Assembly: GCA_003024785.1 (NCBI GenBank)
Contig: PUQB01000128.1
Location: 1-64,000, forward strand
Source: Selaginella tamariscina
Taxonomy: Eukaryota; Streptophyta; Lycopodiopsida; Selaginellales; Selaginellaceae
Direction: 5' to 3'
DNA: 64,000 bases
The position numbers and the translations under genes are program-made. The number at the start of each line of letters is the position of its first letter. Positions within the stretch are counted from its first letter, which is position 1. Positions 1 through 12,830 of this stretch are shown here, one piece after another. The notes under the pieces were generated by a model. It had not been told where the DNA came from. It made no database searches and worked only from the letters and a program-made list of their open reading frames with translations.

Positions 1-199
1 GAACCCACATGACCCGATCTGATAACTAATATAAATTTTGAACCCACATGGCCCCATTCGATAGTCAATATAAATCCTAGGACCCATCTAACATTTGATA
101 TTTTATATATATTAAAATAAATTTATGTGTGTGTGTGTGTTTATTTCAAATGTATAATTCTATATATGGTTGTACACTTATATAAAAACCGTGTGTGCA

Positions 200-232
<33 letters not shown>

Positions 233-2160
233 AAGAGAGAGAGTTTTGTGTATGTGCATCTTTGTTGATTTTTCTCAAGGATATGCATATGGTGATATAA
301 ACATGTGTATGTGACGTGTATAGATAAAAAGACTGATGCATGGGTTGTAAATACATAATACAAGCATGTAGATACATATTGCATTTCGCAGAAACCTCGT
401 TTCAACAACTAGTGAGTAGCTTTGTGTGTGTCTAAATGTCTCGGTGTGCATGTGTGTTGTGTGTATGTCTGTATTACAAGGGGAACGATGCATGTTGCAT
501 TTTTCTGCCGTAGGATTTGGAGATTTGGCACATAATTTGAATGGACATTTCCATTGTATTGCCAAGTAATGAGATAATCATGTTGGAATGATTGGGCATA
601 AATTAATTAACTTGCTAATGTAATTATCCTACTCAACAAAAATAATTGAATATTCTTTGATATATTGATACATTCTTTATTTTAACAATATATACTAACG
701 ATTTTGACTTCTTCAACACAAAATTTGATCTAGATCAATTTGTGAATTAAAACAACGGTTTATTGGTTTATTGGTTTATTGGGTTTTGAATTTTTTTTAA
801 ACCTTGCTTGGAGAGGCTTGTAAAACTTGCAGATGTCTCCACATACACAACATGCTTAAAATATGATCCATGTGCTTCCACAAACCAAAACCACATGCTG
901 CCACAGTGCCCTGGCAAACTCTGCCGATGACTCAAAACATCAAAGAAGGACTGAGAAATACCATTGGCTCACAACCAAACCAAAAAAAAGCCAGAAAAAC
1001 CTCAAGCTAGTTCATCTCCAACGACAATAGTAGATGGTGCCTAACCCACACCAATCAGTAAACAACTTACAGCAAAAAGATAATTGTACCATCCACCGGA
1101 CTGCTAGCAATAAGATTCACTACATAACCAAGGGCCAGGCCAATGGCTTATCCAAAACCAAGAAAAATCAAACACAACAAACTTAAAACAAGCAGAAAAA
1201 AGCTAAACAAATTGTTGCATATATGAATCCCATGTTAAAACAAGCCAAATAGCTACCATACTTCAAACAAATGCCCCCCCGCAAATGCATGAAGAGGGAA
1301 AACATTGCAATCACACAAAACCAAACACACTCAACAAAGTTAGCAACATTTGCCACATGGATATGCCCACAGCCAACATCAGATTTGAAGGATACTCAAT
1401 GATCTATACAAATCTCCACAAATTGTGCATATGTGTCTCCAGCCACTAACAAGTGCTCTTCTATATCTGACAGCCCTCACAAATCAATGAATTGAGGTCC
1501 ATACTTCTTACACTCATGTCATTATTTTAGTAATGATATGGCACTATTTGCATAAGAAAACTCACTTAAAAATAACATAAATTCTATTTTCGTACATAGA
1601 ATGTACGAAATAGAACATTTTTTACAATATATTTAATAGTAAAACAAATGCCCTATTATAAACATGAAATTATACTATAGTTATATGTGTAATACTATAG
1701 TTATATAGTTATGAGAGAATGAATTTAAAATAATAATGAATAAATGTACTTTACATTAAAAACAGTTGTTATTTTATGTGAATATTTTTTTTGTGTATTA
1801 TTTGCCTGTGTAAATATGTCTGCATATATGTGTGTATACATGTCTTGATGTGTATGTGTTATGTGTGTCTATGAATGTTTATATTATTTATATTTAAATT
1901 TTGTTGCACAGCTTGGTATTGAATATTTAATATTTAATATTAAAACTATTATCTATAAATAAAATTCACTAGTTTTCAAATTAACAATTGAAATATCTAA
2001 AACATGGCATGAATTAAAGAATATGCACATGTTTTCAAATGTATATAAATGCAAAAAAAAATAAAAAATGTAACAATTGATTAACTTTGTATTATCATTA
2101 TTCAATAAAAACAATATTAATAATTTAACACTTTACTTAATTAAAACTGTAACAAGTGAT
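1..2160. other. AT-rich intergenic DNA, no gene seen
   Basis: No credible coding region is visible. The first 250 bases hold GT and GA microsatellites that create low-complexity Ser/His/Thr reading frames. From about 840 to 1400 the plus strand is strongly A/C-rich and poor in G, which marks it off from its AT-rich surroundings. From 1500 onward the DNA is ordinary AT-rich spacer. Confidence 0.7.
123..243. repeat. GT and GA microsatellites
   Basis: Tracts of alternating TG lie near 125-140 and 196-215, followed directly by a GA tract to about 242. Reading frames across them encode only Thr-His and Ser-Leu runs and are not genes. Confidence 0.9.
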
Positions 2161-5100
2161 TAACTATGTTTACGTAAGTTACTTCTCATGGCCTTGATAG
2201 TGGAGTTATGGGCAGGAACCTAAGTATGCTAGGGTTATCCCTCATGATTTGAGAGTAAACACTCGTTGGCCCTTCATGTAAACACTGACATTTGATATTG
2301 GAGCCAATGTTCTGTAGTCAATAGGACTGCCTAAGGTTAATATCGAGTATTTAAAGTATTTTAATAACTTTCAACTAACTAGTCTGTATTCCGTGCTGAG
2401 CTTGGTCTTATGACGCCTTCATGGATATGGACTCTAGTGTCGAGGTAGCACTCGAAAGGCAATTTTCATGTTACGTGCCAATGTTACATTACCTTATATT
2501 TTCACAAGATGTGATAAGTTAGTTTACAAACTAAAAGTCCTAGGAAGCAGGTCATGTGGTAATCTAAATTTACACGTTTTTTGAAATTTTTCTTTTCATT
2601 AATGTGTGCTTTAGAGTAATACATGATTATGGAAACGTGACAATATTCATTGAGTTTTGGTTTTGGTCAAGATTCAATGTCGTTTTTAGCAATAGTGTTC
2701 AAATGGGAAGGACTTATGTTTCAATATACATTTTGACTCTGAGCAAAAGTGTGTACTTGAACATAAGAGTGAATGCTAGATTTTGAATGTGCGAAACGAG
2801 TTCTCATTATAGCACGTGTCTCAACAAGTATGATTTGGTTGAAAGTCAAGTATTAATATATTGTGAATATGTTAATCAATTGATTTTGAAGTTGGCAATG
2901 TATTCAATGATACTAATTACAAATGACATTAGGTTAATTAGTTTACTATGACACCTTAGTTAGTTGTAAACGCACACTTGATGATTAAAATTAGCCCACT
3001 CGACTAGGATAGCTAAAGTTTTAGCGTATGTGGAATTTAATTATAATTTCAGTTTACTAAGTAAAGAATGCTTGCATTATGAAGGTGTTCGACGCACATA
3101 TACGCATTTATTACTAATTCTTAAACACGAACTTGATATCAATTTCTACATTTTTGATATTGATTAAAGGTTTGATTTGAGCTCTTGATCAAGGGTAATT
3201 CCTTGGTTAGCAAGAGCGTTAAGTTGAGGGTCCATCTTTGCTTATAAACTTTGTAAGGCAACTTACTAGTCTTATAAGAGAATATTCGTGATGCTTAAAT
3301 GTTTGAGTATATGTTGGAGGTTTTGATGCATGTACCTCTTTAAAAAGTTGGTATCCGATGGGATTTTAATGTCAACATTGGGTTTTTCAGTGATTCAATC
3401 TTAGGGTTGAATTTAGTTATTCAAAATCGATTTCTTTAATAGTCATGATGTTTTAAAAAATATAAAGTATGTATCTTCATTTCCTTACGATGTGAGAGAG
3501 AGGGATTCTTAACTCAAGGTTTGATAATATTCTTTAAGCTTGATGTCAGTTTAATCTTAAGGGTTGATGGTGTTCTTGAGTTTGATGTTGAATTAGTTTC
3601 AAAGTTATATGGTGTCTTGAGTCTTGATCCTTTAAATTCGATATCAATGATCGTTAGGTTCAATGTTGAAATTTGAGGATAAACTCAAGAAATTGATCTT
3701 CCTTTTTGACAATCACAATCCACAATTTTTGATGTACAATTCGGTGTTTAGTGTAAGAACATGAGGTGTATTACTTCATTTGTTGGGATATTTATACCTT
3801 GGATTTTGAAAAATATTATTGATTATTTCTTTGAAATTGATTGTAAATGACTTAGTGAAATATGATATAATATCTATTAAATATTAAGACAAGAGCACTC
3901 AATATTGCAGTTTAATTATAATTACATAATAATAGTGAGATATGAAGATTCAAAATTGAGTTTGAGTCTAACACTTTGATAAGTAATACCTTAGTGTTAT
4001 AATTTGAAATAAGTTTTTCAAATTAGTTTATGGGATTGTTAAGTGTCCAAAATGAATATCGATGCATCTTAATTTGGTGTACTAAACTAAATACATTACT
4101 CATGTTTGAGGAGTTTAATTAATTCATGAAATATAATTGAAACATAAAGTTAAAATGACACTTCAATGTCATGATAGCGTTGATGTATTACTAGATTAAC
4201 TAGATGAATCAAATGTTAATTCATAATTCGTTTTAGTTTTTGAACTGTTACTCAATCTATTGTAACATTATATTTTTATCTTAAAAATTGAAATTTGGTT
4301 GATATCTTAAACTAGTAAGTCCTTGTTCCATAATAATTGTTACATTTTGATAATTGATAATTCATATAATTATGTCCGTTAATATAATTATATATGTTCT
4401 TGAGAACAAAGCACTTGAGTATGTGAAATGTTTAACAAACTTATCACTTGGTAAATTATGAACTTCAAAGTTAATCGATGATTACAAGAATAAATATTAT
4501 CAATATCAAAAATGTAATGGTTATATGAAATATGGTTTTTTGAAGGTATTTCATAAACACTAATTAAATAAGACAATAAGATATTATTTTTGAATTATTT
4601 GAAAAGTAAGTGATTCAAATTAGTGATATTACTGTGTTTCAATATTAACTTATTAAAATCTTGTGTAATCAGTTGTACAAGTTAGAAAAATAAGTATAAT
4701 ATTATAGTGGTTCAATATTCCAGTTTTGGGAAACTCTTATTGTAAAATTGGAGTTTCTTATCTTAATTCTAGGATTAAGTTCTGTTAGCTTAGCAAAATA
4801 AGGAATTAGAAATTATTGAATGCCATTTAATTTATTGTACTCTTTAAAGCATGAGTACAATGTGAACGTGTCACTTAAGACACATGATATTTAAAGATTG
4901 CCGATTGAGGCACTGGAAATGAGTTAGAATTCATGACAAGTTACTTCACTTCTAAAGGTGAGTCAGTGTTGCAAAATGTTACAAATGAGGGATGTTTAAC
5001 CTTACACTTGGTATTAGTTTCATTTCGATATAAGTTTCACACTTAGTTTGGCGTAGCTATATGCTAGCATGGGAGTTGGTGGGGGACTTGAAACAAGTGC

Positions 5101-5610
5101 GGGTAGGTATGGTAGCTGACCCTTAGAAAAAGGGTTATTAAGAAACACCAAGGGATGTGAAAACATAGAAAAAAAATACTTTGTCATGGGAAATGTTAAG
5201 AGTTTTAGGTGTATAATATAAACACTTATAATATTAAGGAATAAAAAGAGAGCTTTATTTCTTGATAACCTAAGGGTTGATAAAACAATAATAACTAGAG
5301 GCCTTTGATATAAATTCTAACTACAATAAAGAAATTAATCAAATTATTGTATGTGTTGGATGATAAACTTTGCAATCTAAGTGACTTCATGGTGCAGCTT
5401 CATGGTGTAGGTGGTGCCTCTGCTAGTTGAGTTATTAGCTCAGTGAATAATGGTTTTGGAGTACTTAGCTTTGCGTAATGCAAGGAGGGTAATGCAAATT
5501 ATGTGAATTGTGAAACTGACTCCACAAAGAGTAATAATGTTAGTTTTGATTAATTTTCTTTAACATTCATCTAGTCTTGAAGTTAAAAGTCAACGAGGAC
5601 GTTGACATTT
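2160..5610 (+). other. Degenerate tract, possibly the decayed interior of an LTR retroelement
   Basis: This 3.4-kb stretch has a more even base mix than its neighbours but no reading frame longer than about 80 residues and no recognisable domain. It ends in a purine tract followed by the TG start of a long repeat, the arrangement at the 3-prime end of a retrotransposon interior. The retroelement origin is inferred from that junction only; no gag, protease, RT or integrase motif can be read. Confidence 0.3.
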
Positions 5611-5611
5611 T

Positions 5612-5626
5612 CAAAAGTGGAAGGAG
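5612..5626 (+). other. Candidate polypurine tract before an LTR-like repeat
   Basis: A run made almost entirely of A and G (AAAAGTGGAAGGAG) stands directly before TGTTATAG. Gypsy elements commonly have a purine tract of this kind immediately upstream of the 3-prime LTR, whose first bases are TG. Confidence 0.45.
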
Positions 5627-7190
5627 TGTTATAGTTTTTACTTTGACTCTTTGCTTTTTACTTTGGAAATTGACTATTGTTACTTATCGAGTTTGTTGAC
5701 AGACCCTAAAGGGTGTAAGAAATAAGCATGTTTAATACACTTGGGTATTTAATGATGATCCTGCCGAGTGTCATTAGGTATTTATAAGAAACTCTAGGTG
5801 AAACTAGCACTTTCCTTTAAAAAAAACCCTCTGTGTCTTAGTTGGAATTTTGGTTAGTTTTGATGAGTTTGGTGTGTTAAATATAGCTAAAAATACCCTT
5901 AAGGTTGACCCAACCCCACACCCTAGACCCCTCAGGGTAGAGTTTAGGGGTTGGTGGGTCATTCAAATAAACTCATCATCTCCTTTTCCTTTGAGAATGG
6001 ATTTCCATGCCAACTCACTCACTAAGACAGTATTTTTATTGGGGGATGAGGGGGATGAGGGGGGGGGGAAGGGGGTGGGTGTTCCATCACATAAATAAAG
6101 TAGAATAAGTGTGAGGCAAGTAGGCCAAAGACTGAGAGGTCTCTAGTTCCTTTCTCCCCACCAGCATGAGCTTGTCTCATGTCATTAAAGCATACTAGTT
6201 ATACCGCCATGTCCTACTCACCTACTGTGTACATCACACATTGGGGCAACTTAGCCTTATCGTTGACAAATCTGCATTGCTATGCCTGGGTATGCCACAT
6301 TTAGGGAGTTAACCAACTCCTTGTTTGGTAACCTGCTTGCACATATGAGTAGTCGATGAGGCTTGCTTCAAGCTCCTCGTCCAAGCAAGTTGGGAACAAC
6401 ACTTGTAACTCAACTAGTCACGCATCCTGACTCACAATGTAAGCATTGTCCATGCACTTAGATAATTGAGGGGGTGATCTCTCAGGTATATAGAGTCCTA
6501 AAGGTTATCCGAGTGTGAGCTTTGAGGTTTGGCATCTAGCAAGCCACAACCGTGGCACCGGGTCTAACTCTTGTCTCTAGGGGAGCTATGAAAATTACCT
6601 TGTCTTGGAAACGGTGCCACACACCCATGTGGCAGTCTAGTATAGTGCAATATTTAGAGTATGACTCATAGGGTTGTGTCTTATGTCTAAGGCTGAGGGG
6701 GTTGGTGATCCTGGCGAGCACATGTTCATGTTCTAGGATAGGGCCAAGCCTTGGGCACATCCCAAGGGAGGTTAAGTCTCTTGGCTAGGTGTGCTTACTG
6801 ACACACATGGGTAAGGGTGTTCATCCTCAGGGTGTGTGAGCATGTCCGAGGGTTGAATAACCTAAGCTCCTTGACAAGGGCCTTCCTAGACACATGCAAG
6901 GTTAACTCTAGGGAACACATGGTCAGGGTTGCCCAACCTTAGTCCTTAGGGTTTGCTTAAGGGAATACTCGTGCTCGTCGATAGCAAACACTCATGTGTT
7001 CACTAGGTGGGCCAGGGTATAACTTAGCCACACAAACCCTTAGGGGTTAGTTGTGGGTCAAGATACCCCTCGTCATCCTTTAAGGGTTGTACTCAAATGA
7101 GGACGATTCCTTAAAGTGTGGAGTGATGCTTTAGCCTTATGATGTATGGAACTTGATGGGGTTAGGGCTTAAGCTTGTCTAGGTCTCCTA
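5627..7190 (+). repeat. Long LTR-like dispersed repeat, copy 1
   Basis: The segment aligns by eye, in the same orientation, with 33989-35628. Shared landmarks in order are the TGT(T/C)ATAGTTTTTACT start, the ACTTGGGTAT and TATTTATA blocks, a region rich in telomere-like CCCTAA/TTAGGG words, a long G run (about 6037-6075), ACATAAATAAAGTAGA just after it, and a distal half full of CCTTAGGG-type words. It is probably a solo or partial LTR of a gypsy-like element. Its right end is not clear; similarity fades near 7190. Confidence 0.55.
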
Positions 7191-7368
7191 GTGCAGCCTC
7201 TGCATTACTTAACTCCCTTTGTGCTTCCTCAAGCTTCTTGCACATGGCCTTGTACACAAGTTTCTCCTTCCTATTCCTTTGTGCCATCTCCCAGAGCTTG
7301 CATACCTTCTTAATCAACTCCTTAATCTTGTCTTCTTGCTTAATCATCAAAATTCTGTCCTCCTTCAA
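7162..7368 (-). CDS. Short charged coiled-coil ORF, unrecognised
   Basis: The frame encodes about 68 residues, very rich in Lys, Glu and Leu, with hydrophobic residues spaced as in a coiled coil. Its base composition is less AT-rich than the flanks. It overlaps the right end of the LTR-like repeat on the opposite strand, so it could be a gag or other internal fragment of a retroelement, or chance. No family is recognised. Confidence 0.25.
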   Translation of the reverse strand: MKEDRILMIKQEDKIKELIKKVCKLWEMAQRNRKEKLVYKAMCKKLEEAQRELSNAEAALGDLDKLKP

Positions 7369-7399
7369 CTTAACCCTCTTGTCAGATTCTAAATGCTAT

Positions 7400-9450
7400 A
7401 TATGGACATAGTTAGAAAATAAACACATATAAATGTATACTTTAGTTATATTTGAATGTGTGTGTGTCGTGTTAGAAAGAACAATGCTATACATATGCAC
7501 ACATATAACACATCCCTTTGAATTGCATCGACTTATAGTGTGTTTGCTTGTTCTATGTGTGGCAAATACATATATGTAGAGTATCCTACATATAACACAA
7601 ATGATAAATATAATGTTTAGAGTTAAAATAAATAACATTGCATGTGTGTTTATTTGACTCAAGGCCAATTTGGGGATTTTCAAAACTACCTGGAAAATTT
7701 GAAAATTATATAAAATTACAGTGTTAATTTAATAATTTTATTTAGCCATTTTTAGTCAATTAATAAAAATTATTGAACCATATATAAAATTATTGAACTA
7801 CAATATGGCTCCCTCCTTTAATCACAATTAATTAAGTTAATTATTTTATTAATTTTATATATATTTACAGAATATAAATTAAAAAGACATTCACAGTTAA
7901 TGCATTTCATCTATATACATGATTTTGCATATGTAAAATTTCTTGATCTTCCCAACTGTACCTTTCACAGCCCACAAGGATCCAATCCTACGGTCCTTAT
8001 TTATCCACATCATGTCTGTCGCTTTCTTATTGTTTGCAATCAACTTTTCTATGTGTATCCTTATCCTTGTATAATTTATAATTTATTATTTATTTTTATA
8101 AAAATATTTCATGGTAAAAGGCATGAAATAAATTGGTTTAATATATTACAATATATCATGGATATTCCATGAGAATATTTCACGTAACTACATAAAACTC
8201 GTTAAAATTAAATAATGCACAAAAATTTAGAATATAATAATAATATTTAAATTTTATATATTAATAATGTTTTATATTTAATAAACAGAAAAGGATAATA
8301 AATATACATAAAACAAATGGCTTACCCATGCGCTCACACACAACACACAAGGGTAAACATACATTGATTTTAAAACACATGTACTTTTACATTATATGTT
8401 TTGAATTAACATAGTTACAATACATGTAATTTATAGCTGTGTTTTTTTTCATGTACCTAGATAACCATATATTATGTGTGTTATTAGGGAGATCGTATAT
8501 TATTAATGTATGTTATGGGTGTTATAAGGGAGACCATATCAATTATTAGTGTATGTTACGTCTCTTAATCACAATTAATTAAGCTAATTATTTTAATGAT
8601 TTTATATGCATTTAAAGGATATAAATTAAAAATCTATTCAGGATTAATGATACATCATTTAGAATATATAAATTTTCTTAAATACACATTTTTCTTTAGT
8701 TTTTAGTATTTACCAATTAATTAAGTTTTAATTAATTATCACTAATACAAAAGGGGGCTTGTATAACATGCTTGGACTAATTTACTCATGTGAATATATA
8801 AATCCAGTCGTATGAGTATTTATGTACTATTCCATATCATGTACGTATAACATATGTATGTAACATGTACATGCTATAGATGTTGTATATATGTGTGTGT
8901 GTGTGTGTATGTCCGTAACCAACTTTGTCAAAAATACACACACAACATATGTGTTGTTACTCATTCTATCATAATAACAGGCGAACAATGCAAATGAACA
9001 GAGTACTTACAAACTAATCAATTAAATTTTATTAAAATTAATGAATTAGTATCTATTATTTCATAGTATAGTAACTGTATAGTTTAAATCTAAACTGTAA
9101 TATGTACAAACATTGAACAGGTAGACAAGAACGTGTTGGGAGATAATGTACATATACTGTACTTAATGGATGACAATGTAATTATGTAACATAGTAACTT
9201 TATAGCCTAAGTTGTGTGCTTATATGTCACTATATTCACACACACACAAATACGTATACACACACATATGTATATATATACCGACATAAAACATACAGTA
9301 TGTATGTAACAATGACCTGCAAAGCAGGACGAACAGTAGTATGCACTGCACCAGAAACCATTCCATCTGCATCACCAGCTGTGTATATATATATATATAT
9401 ATATATGTATACACATGTGTATACATATATGCATCCAAGTGGCACTATAT
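7400..9450. other. AT-rich intergenic DNA with microsatellites
   Basis: Mostly A/T spacer. There is a GT tract near 8890-8910, CA and TA tracts near 9235-9260 and 9385-9430, and repeated words such as ATCACAATTAATTAAG with ATTTTATATG (near 7820 and 8570) that suggest small diverged duplications. No gene is supported. Confidence 0.65.
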
Positions 9451-9619
9451 TTATGTCTCGTTGATGAATGGTGTTAAAAATTCTGTTGCTACCATGCAGT
9501 AGTGCGTATCAGCTCGCTTGCAATCCCCAGGGACCATTGTGTATGATTGGTTTTGTATATAATTCTCTATAAGTGTGCATTTATGCAGTAAACAATCATC
9601 ATATAGACATGATGGCACT

Positions 9620-9855
9620 TTAGACGCATACGAGTAAAAGTGCAAAAATGCTCTCTCTAACTCCTACTCCAAGCTGCCCGATTGCAATCCCCATGTTTCC
9701 CACTTTGGACTGTGCAGTTCCCCATATAGCCCCCACGAACCTTCCTGTGAATTTCGACAGTTGCACAGACAATGCTGCCTTGTCGGAGAGTTTATTTGGG
9801 AGGCAAGGACAAAGTGATACTTGAAGCTGCATTGAAACCTGCACAAACCAGAAAC
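9620..9855 (-). pseudogene. Possible exon remnant beside the copia insertion
   Basis: On the minus strand a GTTTGTGCAG acceptor-like sequence precedes about 230 bases of non-repetitive, higher-GC DNA with two overlapping frames of about 75 residues. The copia element sits directly upstream, within about 20 bases of the putative acceptor. The stretch could be an exon of the same broken gene seen at 13475-13938, or unrelated. No protein family is recognised. Confidence 0.2.
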
Positions 9856-9860
9856 CACTG

Positions 9861-10078
9861 TGTTGTGAAAAGGTGTTAAAACACGAGCCGAGCCGAATAT
9901 CAACTAACCTAACCTATGTTTTTGTATTTTTGAATCCTATTTATACAATTTCTTTATAACCATATATGGTAATTCTCCATATATGGTAGTTCTCCGTAAG
10001 TATGTACGGCATAAGATATATATGGCCTAAACCATATATAACTCTTCCAACTTGGACTCCACGTTGGATATCTCAACA
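9861..10078 (-). repeat. Copia 3-prime LTR
   Basis: It starts TGTTGTGAAAAGG and ends CTCAACA on the plus strand, and matches the other LTR at 13204-13422 base for base except for one missing T near 9950. It carries several ATATGG/CCATAT words. In element orientation this is the downstream LTR. Confidence 0.93.
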
Positions 10079-10085
10079 CTCCCAC

Positions 10086-11216
10086 TCAACCGTGAGAGTT
10101 CAAGATTGTCATTCGAGACCGGTGTTGCTGGAAACTATCCCTGCTCAAAGCTTTGGTCATAATATCTGCAACCATTTCGATACTAGACACATGTTTGACT
10201 TTGATATTCCCGGCTCGAACCTCTTGTCGGATGAAGTGATACTTCACATCGACATACTTGACTTTGTCATGATGTCTGGGGTTCTCTGAAGTAGCTATGG
10301 CACTAGTGCTGTCACAATATACTGTGATCGGCCTCAGAAATGAAATTCCCATGTCCTTCAACAACTTCATTAACCATGTTGCTTCCTTGGCTGTCTTTGT
10401 TGCTGAAATGTACTCGGCCTCCATTGAGGAGAGTGCAATCACTTGCTGTAGTCTGCTCATCCAACTGATAAGCCCATCATCCAGAAGAAACACATATCCT
10501 GAAGTGGACTTCCTAGTCTCCCTGTTTCCTGCCCAATCTGAATCTGTGAAACCCACTAGATCCATTACCATGTGATCTCCTGTAGAGCTCCCACTAGCTG
10601 AATATGTGAGACAAAACCCGACTGTGCCTCGCAAGTATCGTAAGATACGTTTGACTGCTGTCCAATGAGCCTCTCCTGGATTCTCTACAAACCTGGAAAC
10701 CACTCCGACTGTAAAAGCCAAGTCTGGTCGAGTCGAAATGGTTAGATATAACAAACAACCAACTATCTGCTTATAAGGAATCTGTGCCATGACTCGTCTC
10801 TCCTCCTCAGACATCGGCTGTTGATCTTTTGAAAGTTGTGTGTGTACGTCCATGGGGGTGCTGATAGGGTTGCTGTCGGCCATGTCATACTTCTGAAGTA
10901 TCTCTTGCACATAGTGTGCTTGAGATAACTGAATCACCCCTGCAGCTCTATCCCGGAACACCTGAATGCCCAAACAATAGCATAGATCGCCGGCTGCGGA
11001 GATCTCAAACTGAGATCGAAATTGGTGTTCAAAGAATTGAACAAGCCGAAACTGGCTAGCAGCCATGATGTTGTCATCAACATATAATGCCAGGTATGCA
11101 AAGTCCACTCCCTGTCGAAAGACATATACGTTTCCATCTGCAGTGGACTTCTGGAAACCGATGGAGGTGAGAAACCTGTCTACATGATCATACCAGGCTC
11201 GTGGTGACTGCTTCAA
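10086..11216 (-). CDS. Copia reverse transcriptase (C-terminal part) and RNase H
   Basis: The frame encodes 376 residues. It begins in the RT domain at KQSPRAWY and contains the YVDD catalytic motif (Tyr-Val-Asp-Asp near residue 41). After the connection it enters RNase H, with the ADIMTKAL motif near the C-terminus that is typical of copia polyproteins. Upstream the same frame is closed by a TGA codon between the conserved blocks HNVCRL and KALYGL, so the RT domain is split in two by a nonsense codon. This half is otherwise open. Confidence 0.92.
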   Translation of the reverse strand: MKQSPRAWYDHVDRFLTSIGFQKSTADGNVYVFRQGVDFAYLALYVDDNIMAASQFRLVQFFEHQFRSQFEISAAGDLCYCLGIQVFRDRAAGVIQLSQAHYVQEILQKYDMADSNPISTPMDVHTQLSKDQQPMSEEERRVMAQIPYKQIVGCLLYLTISTRPDLAFTVGVVSRFVENPGEAHWTAVKRILRYLRGTVGFCLTYSASGSSTGDHMVMDLVGFTDSDWAGNRETRKSTSGYVFLLDDGLISWMSRLQQVIALSSMEAEYISATKTAKEATWLMKLLKDMGISFLRPITVYCDSTSAIATSENPRHHDKVKYVDVKYHFIRQEVRAGNIKVKHVSSIEMVADIMTKALSRDSFQQHRSRMTILNSHG

Positions 11217-11219
11217 GCC

Positions 11220-11740
11220 ATACAGGGCCTTTCAAAGACGACAAACGTTATGTTCTTGTCCTTGTACCACGAATCCCTCAGGCTGTGTAGTGTAGACTTC
11301 CTCCTTCAGCTCTCCATACAGGAAAGCAGTCTTGACATCAAGCTGATGAACTTCCAGATTCAAGCTAGTTGCTATCTGAAGAATGAGACGAATGGAAGCC
11401 ATCTTCACCACTGGTGAATACGTCTCATAGAAGTCAACTCCAGCGATTTGTGAGAATCCTCGTGCAACAAACCGAGCCTTGTATCGGAGTACTTCGCCAT
11501 GTGCATCCAGCTTCTTCTTGAATAGCCACTTGGTACTTACAGTGCGACGACCGTGGGGAAGAGTAACAAGCTCCCAAACCTGGTTCTTGAGGAGAGAAGC
11601 ATATTCCTCCTCCATGGCAGCCCTCCATTCTGCTGCCTCTTGTGATTGCATAGCTTCATGCACTGTCCGAGGCTCCCGAGGATACCTGGAGGTGAAGAAG
11701 GAGGTTGAAGACTCATCAGCTTTTCTTGCCTTTCGTGACT
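11220..11740 (-). CDS. Copia reverse transcriptase, N-terminal part
   Basis: This frame holds the RT fingers and palm start: the block KNQVWELV, then WLFKKKLD, KARFVARGFSQ and LDVKTAFLYGELKEE, all diagnostic of copia RT. It runs in frame with the downstream half but ends at a TGA. Upstream it is joined to the integrase only by changing reading frame near 11740. The canonical element would encode integrase and RT in one polyprotein. Confidence 0.9.
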
Positions 11741-12830
11741 TGTAGCTAATTCTCCACTTCTCGTGATTGTGTTGATGGGTCGGTCTGGATTAGGTACCTG
11801 CGAAGGTGCTTGCTGAAGTGGAGGAATCTCCTCCTCGCTTTCGTGCTCCTCCTCACTCAGATCTGGATCTACTGCAATCTGCAGTCCTGGATCTTCCCCA
11901 ATCCGCCCTGGATCAAGCCCATGTGCTGGTGGATCCTGTGGCTGCTCTTCCTCAAGAATATAAGTTGTCGGATTAACTTGAACTGTAAACCTATCTTTGT
12001 AAAGCATATCCTCATTAAACTTAACGTCTCGGCTCACAACAATTTTCTGGTGAGTGGGATCGTAAAGCCTATATGCCTTACTCTCATGGCAATATCCCAC
12101 CATGATATACATGTTACTCTTCTGTTCCAACTTACGACGGAGTTCGTCCGGAACATGTGCATATGCCAGGCACCCAAACACACAAAGGTGTTTCAAACTG
12201 ACTCGCTTCCCAGTCCACCGGGTGAATGGAACTTCTCCACCAATGCTACTTACAGGAAGTCGATTCCAGATGTAGCTGGCTGTGCTTAAGGCCTCTGCCC
12301 AATAATTGAGCGGTGTTCCTGCATGCATAAGCATGCATCTTGTCGTCTCCACTAGAGTTCGATTCATTCTCTCCGCCACTCCATTTTGCTGAGTTGAGTA
12401 TGGGGCTGTAAACTGTTGTTGAATCCCAGATTCTTCACACAACTTCTTAAGCACACTTGCTTGATACTCCCCACCTCTATCACTCCTAAGTACGCGGATT
12501 TTCAAATTCTGCCACACGTTTTCTACAGCAATCTTATATAACCGAAACATTTCTGCTACTTCTGATTTGTTAATCAAGAATTTCACCACTGTGTAACGAG
12601 TATAATCATCTATAAACGTCACAAAATACCTCCTTTGTTCAATGACTGAACATGCATTGGTCCACACACGTATGTGTGTACTAATTCTAGAGGTTGAGTG
12701 GTCTTATAGCAGATGCCCTTACAAGGGAATGGTTGCCTATGCTGTCTTCCAACCGATGATGCCTTGGTTGGTTGCTTGTCAGTGTAAGTGATCTTGTCCT
12801 TATCGATCTGACCTTTCCAACCTTGCATCT
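11740..12830 (-). CDS. Copia integrase core, catalytically damaged
   Basis: The GAG-pre-integrase and zinc-binding segment is nearly gone: only the QHRQPFP end survives before PLELVHTYVCGPM. In copia integrases this last motif is HTDVCGPM, and the Asp is the first residue of the DDE triad; here it is Tyr. The second Asp lies in LRSDRGGEY and the Glu in QNGVAERMNRT, both intact. A stretch typical of the integrase-RT linker, rich in Glu and Pro, follows. A frameshift near 12650 separates the HTY motif from the rest. Confidence 0.88.

Noticed and set aside
178..408. Minus-strand frame rich in Ser, Leu, Thr and His
   Set aside because: It is the translation of GT/GA microsatellites and has no domain. 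The same holds for frames at 9216-9464, 25458-25646, 39228-39434, 43431-43700 and 59276-59530.
5850..6098. Plus-strand frame of 82 residues ending in Gly/Asp-rich sequence
   Set aside because: It lies within the LTR-like repeat across the G run; the other repeat copy does not keep the frame.
10002..10575. Plus-strand frames across the copia element
   Set aside because: They are antisense shadows of the copia RT/RNase H frame, which has clear motifs on the minus strand.
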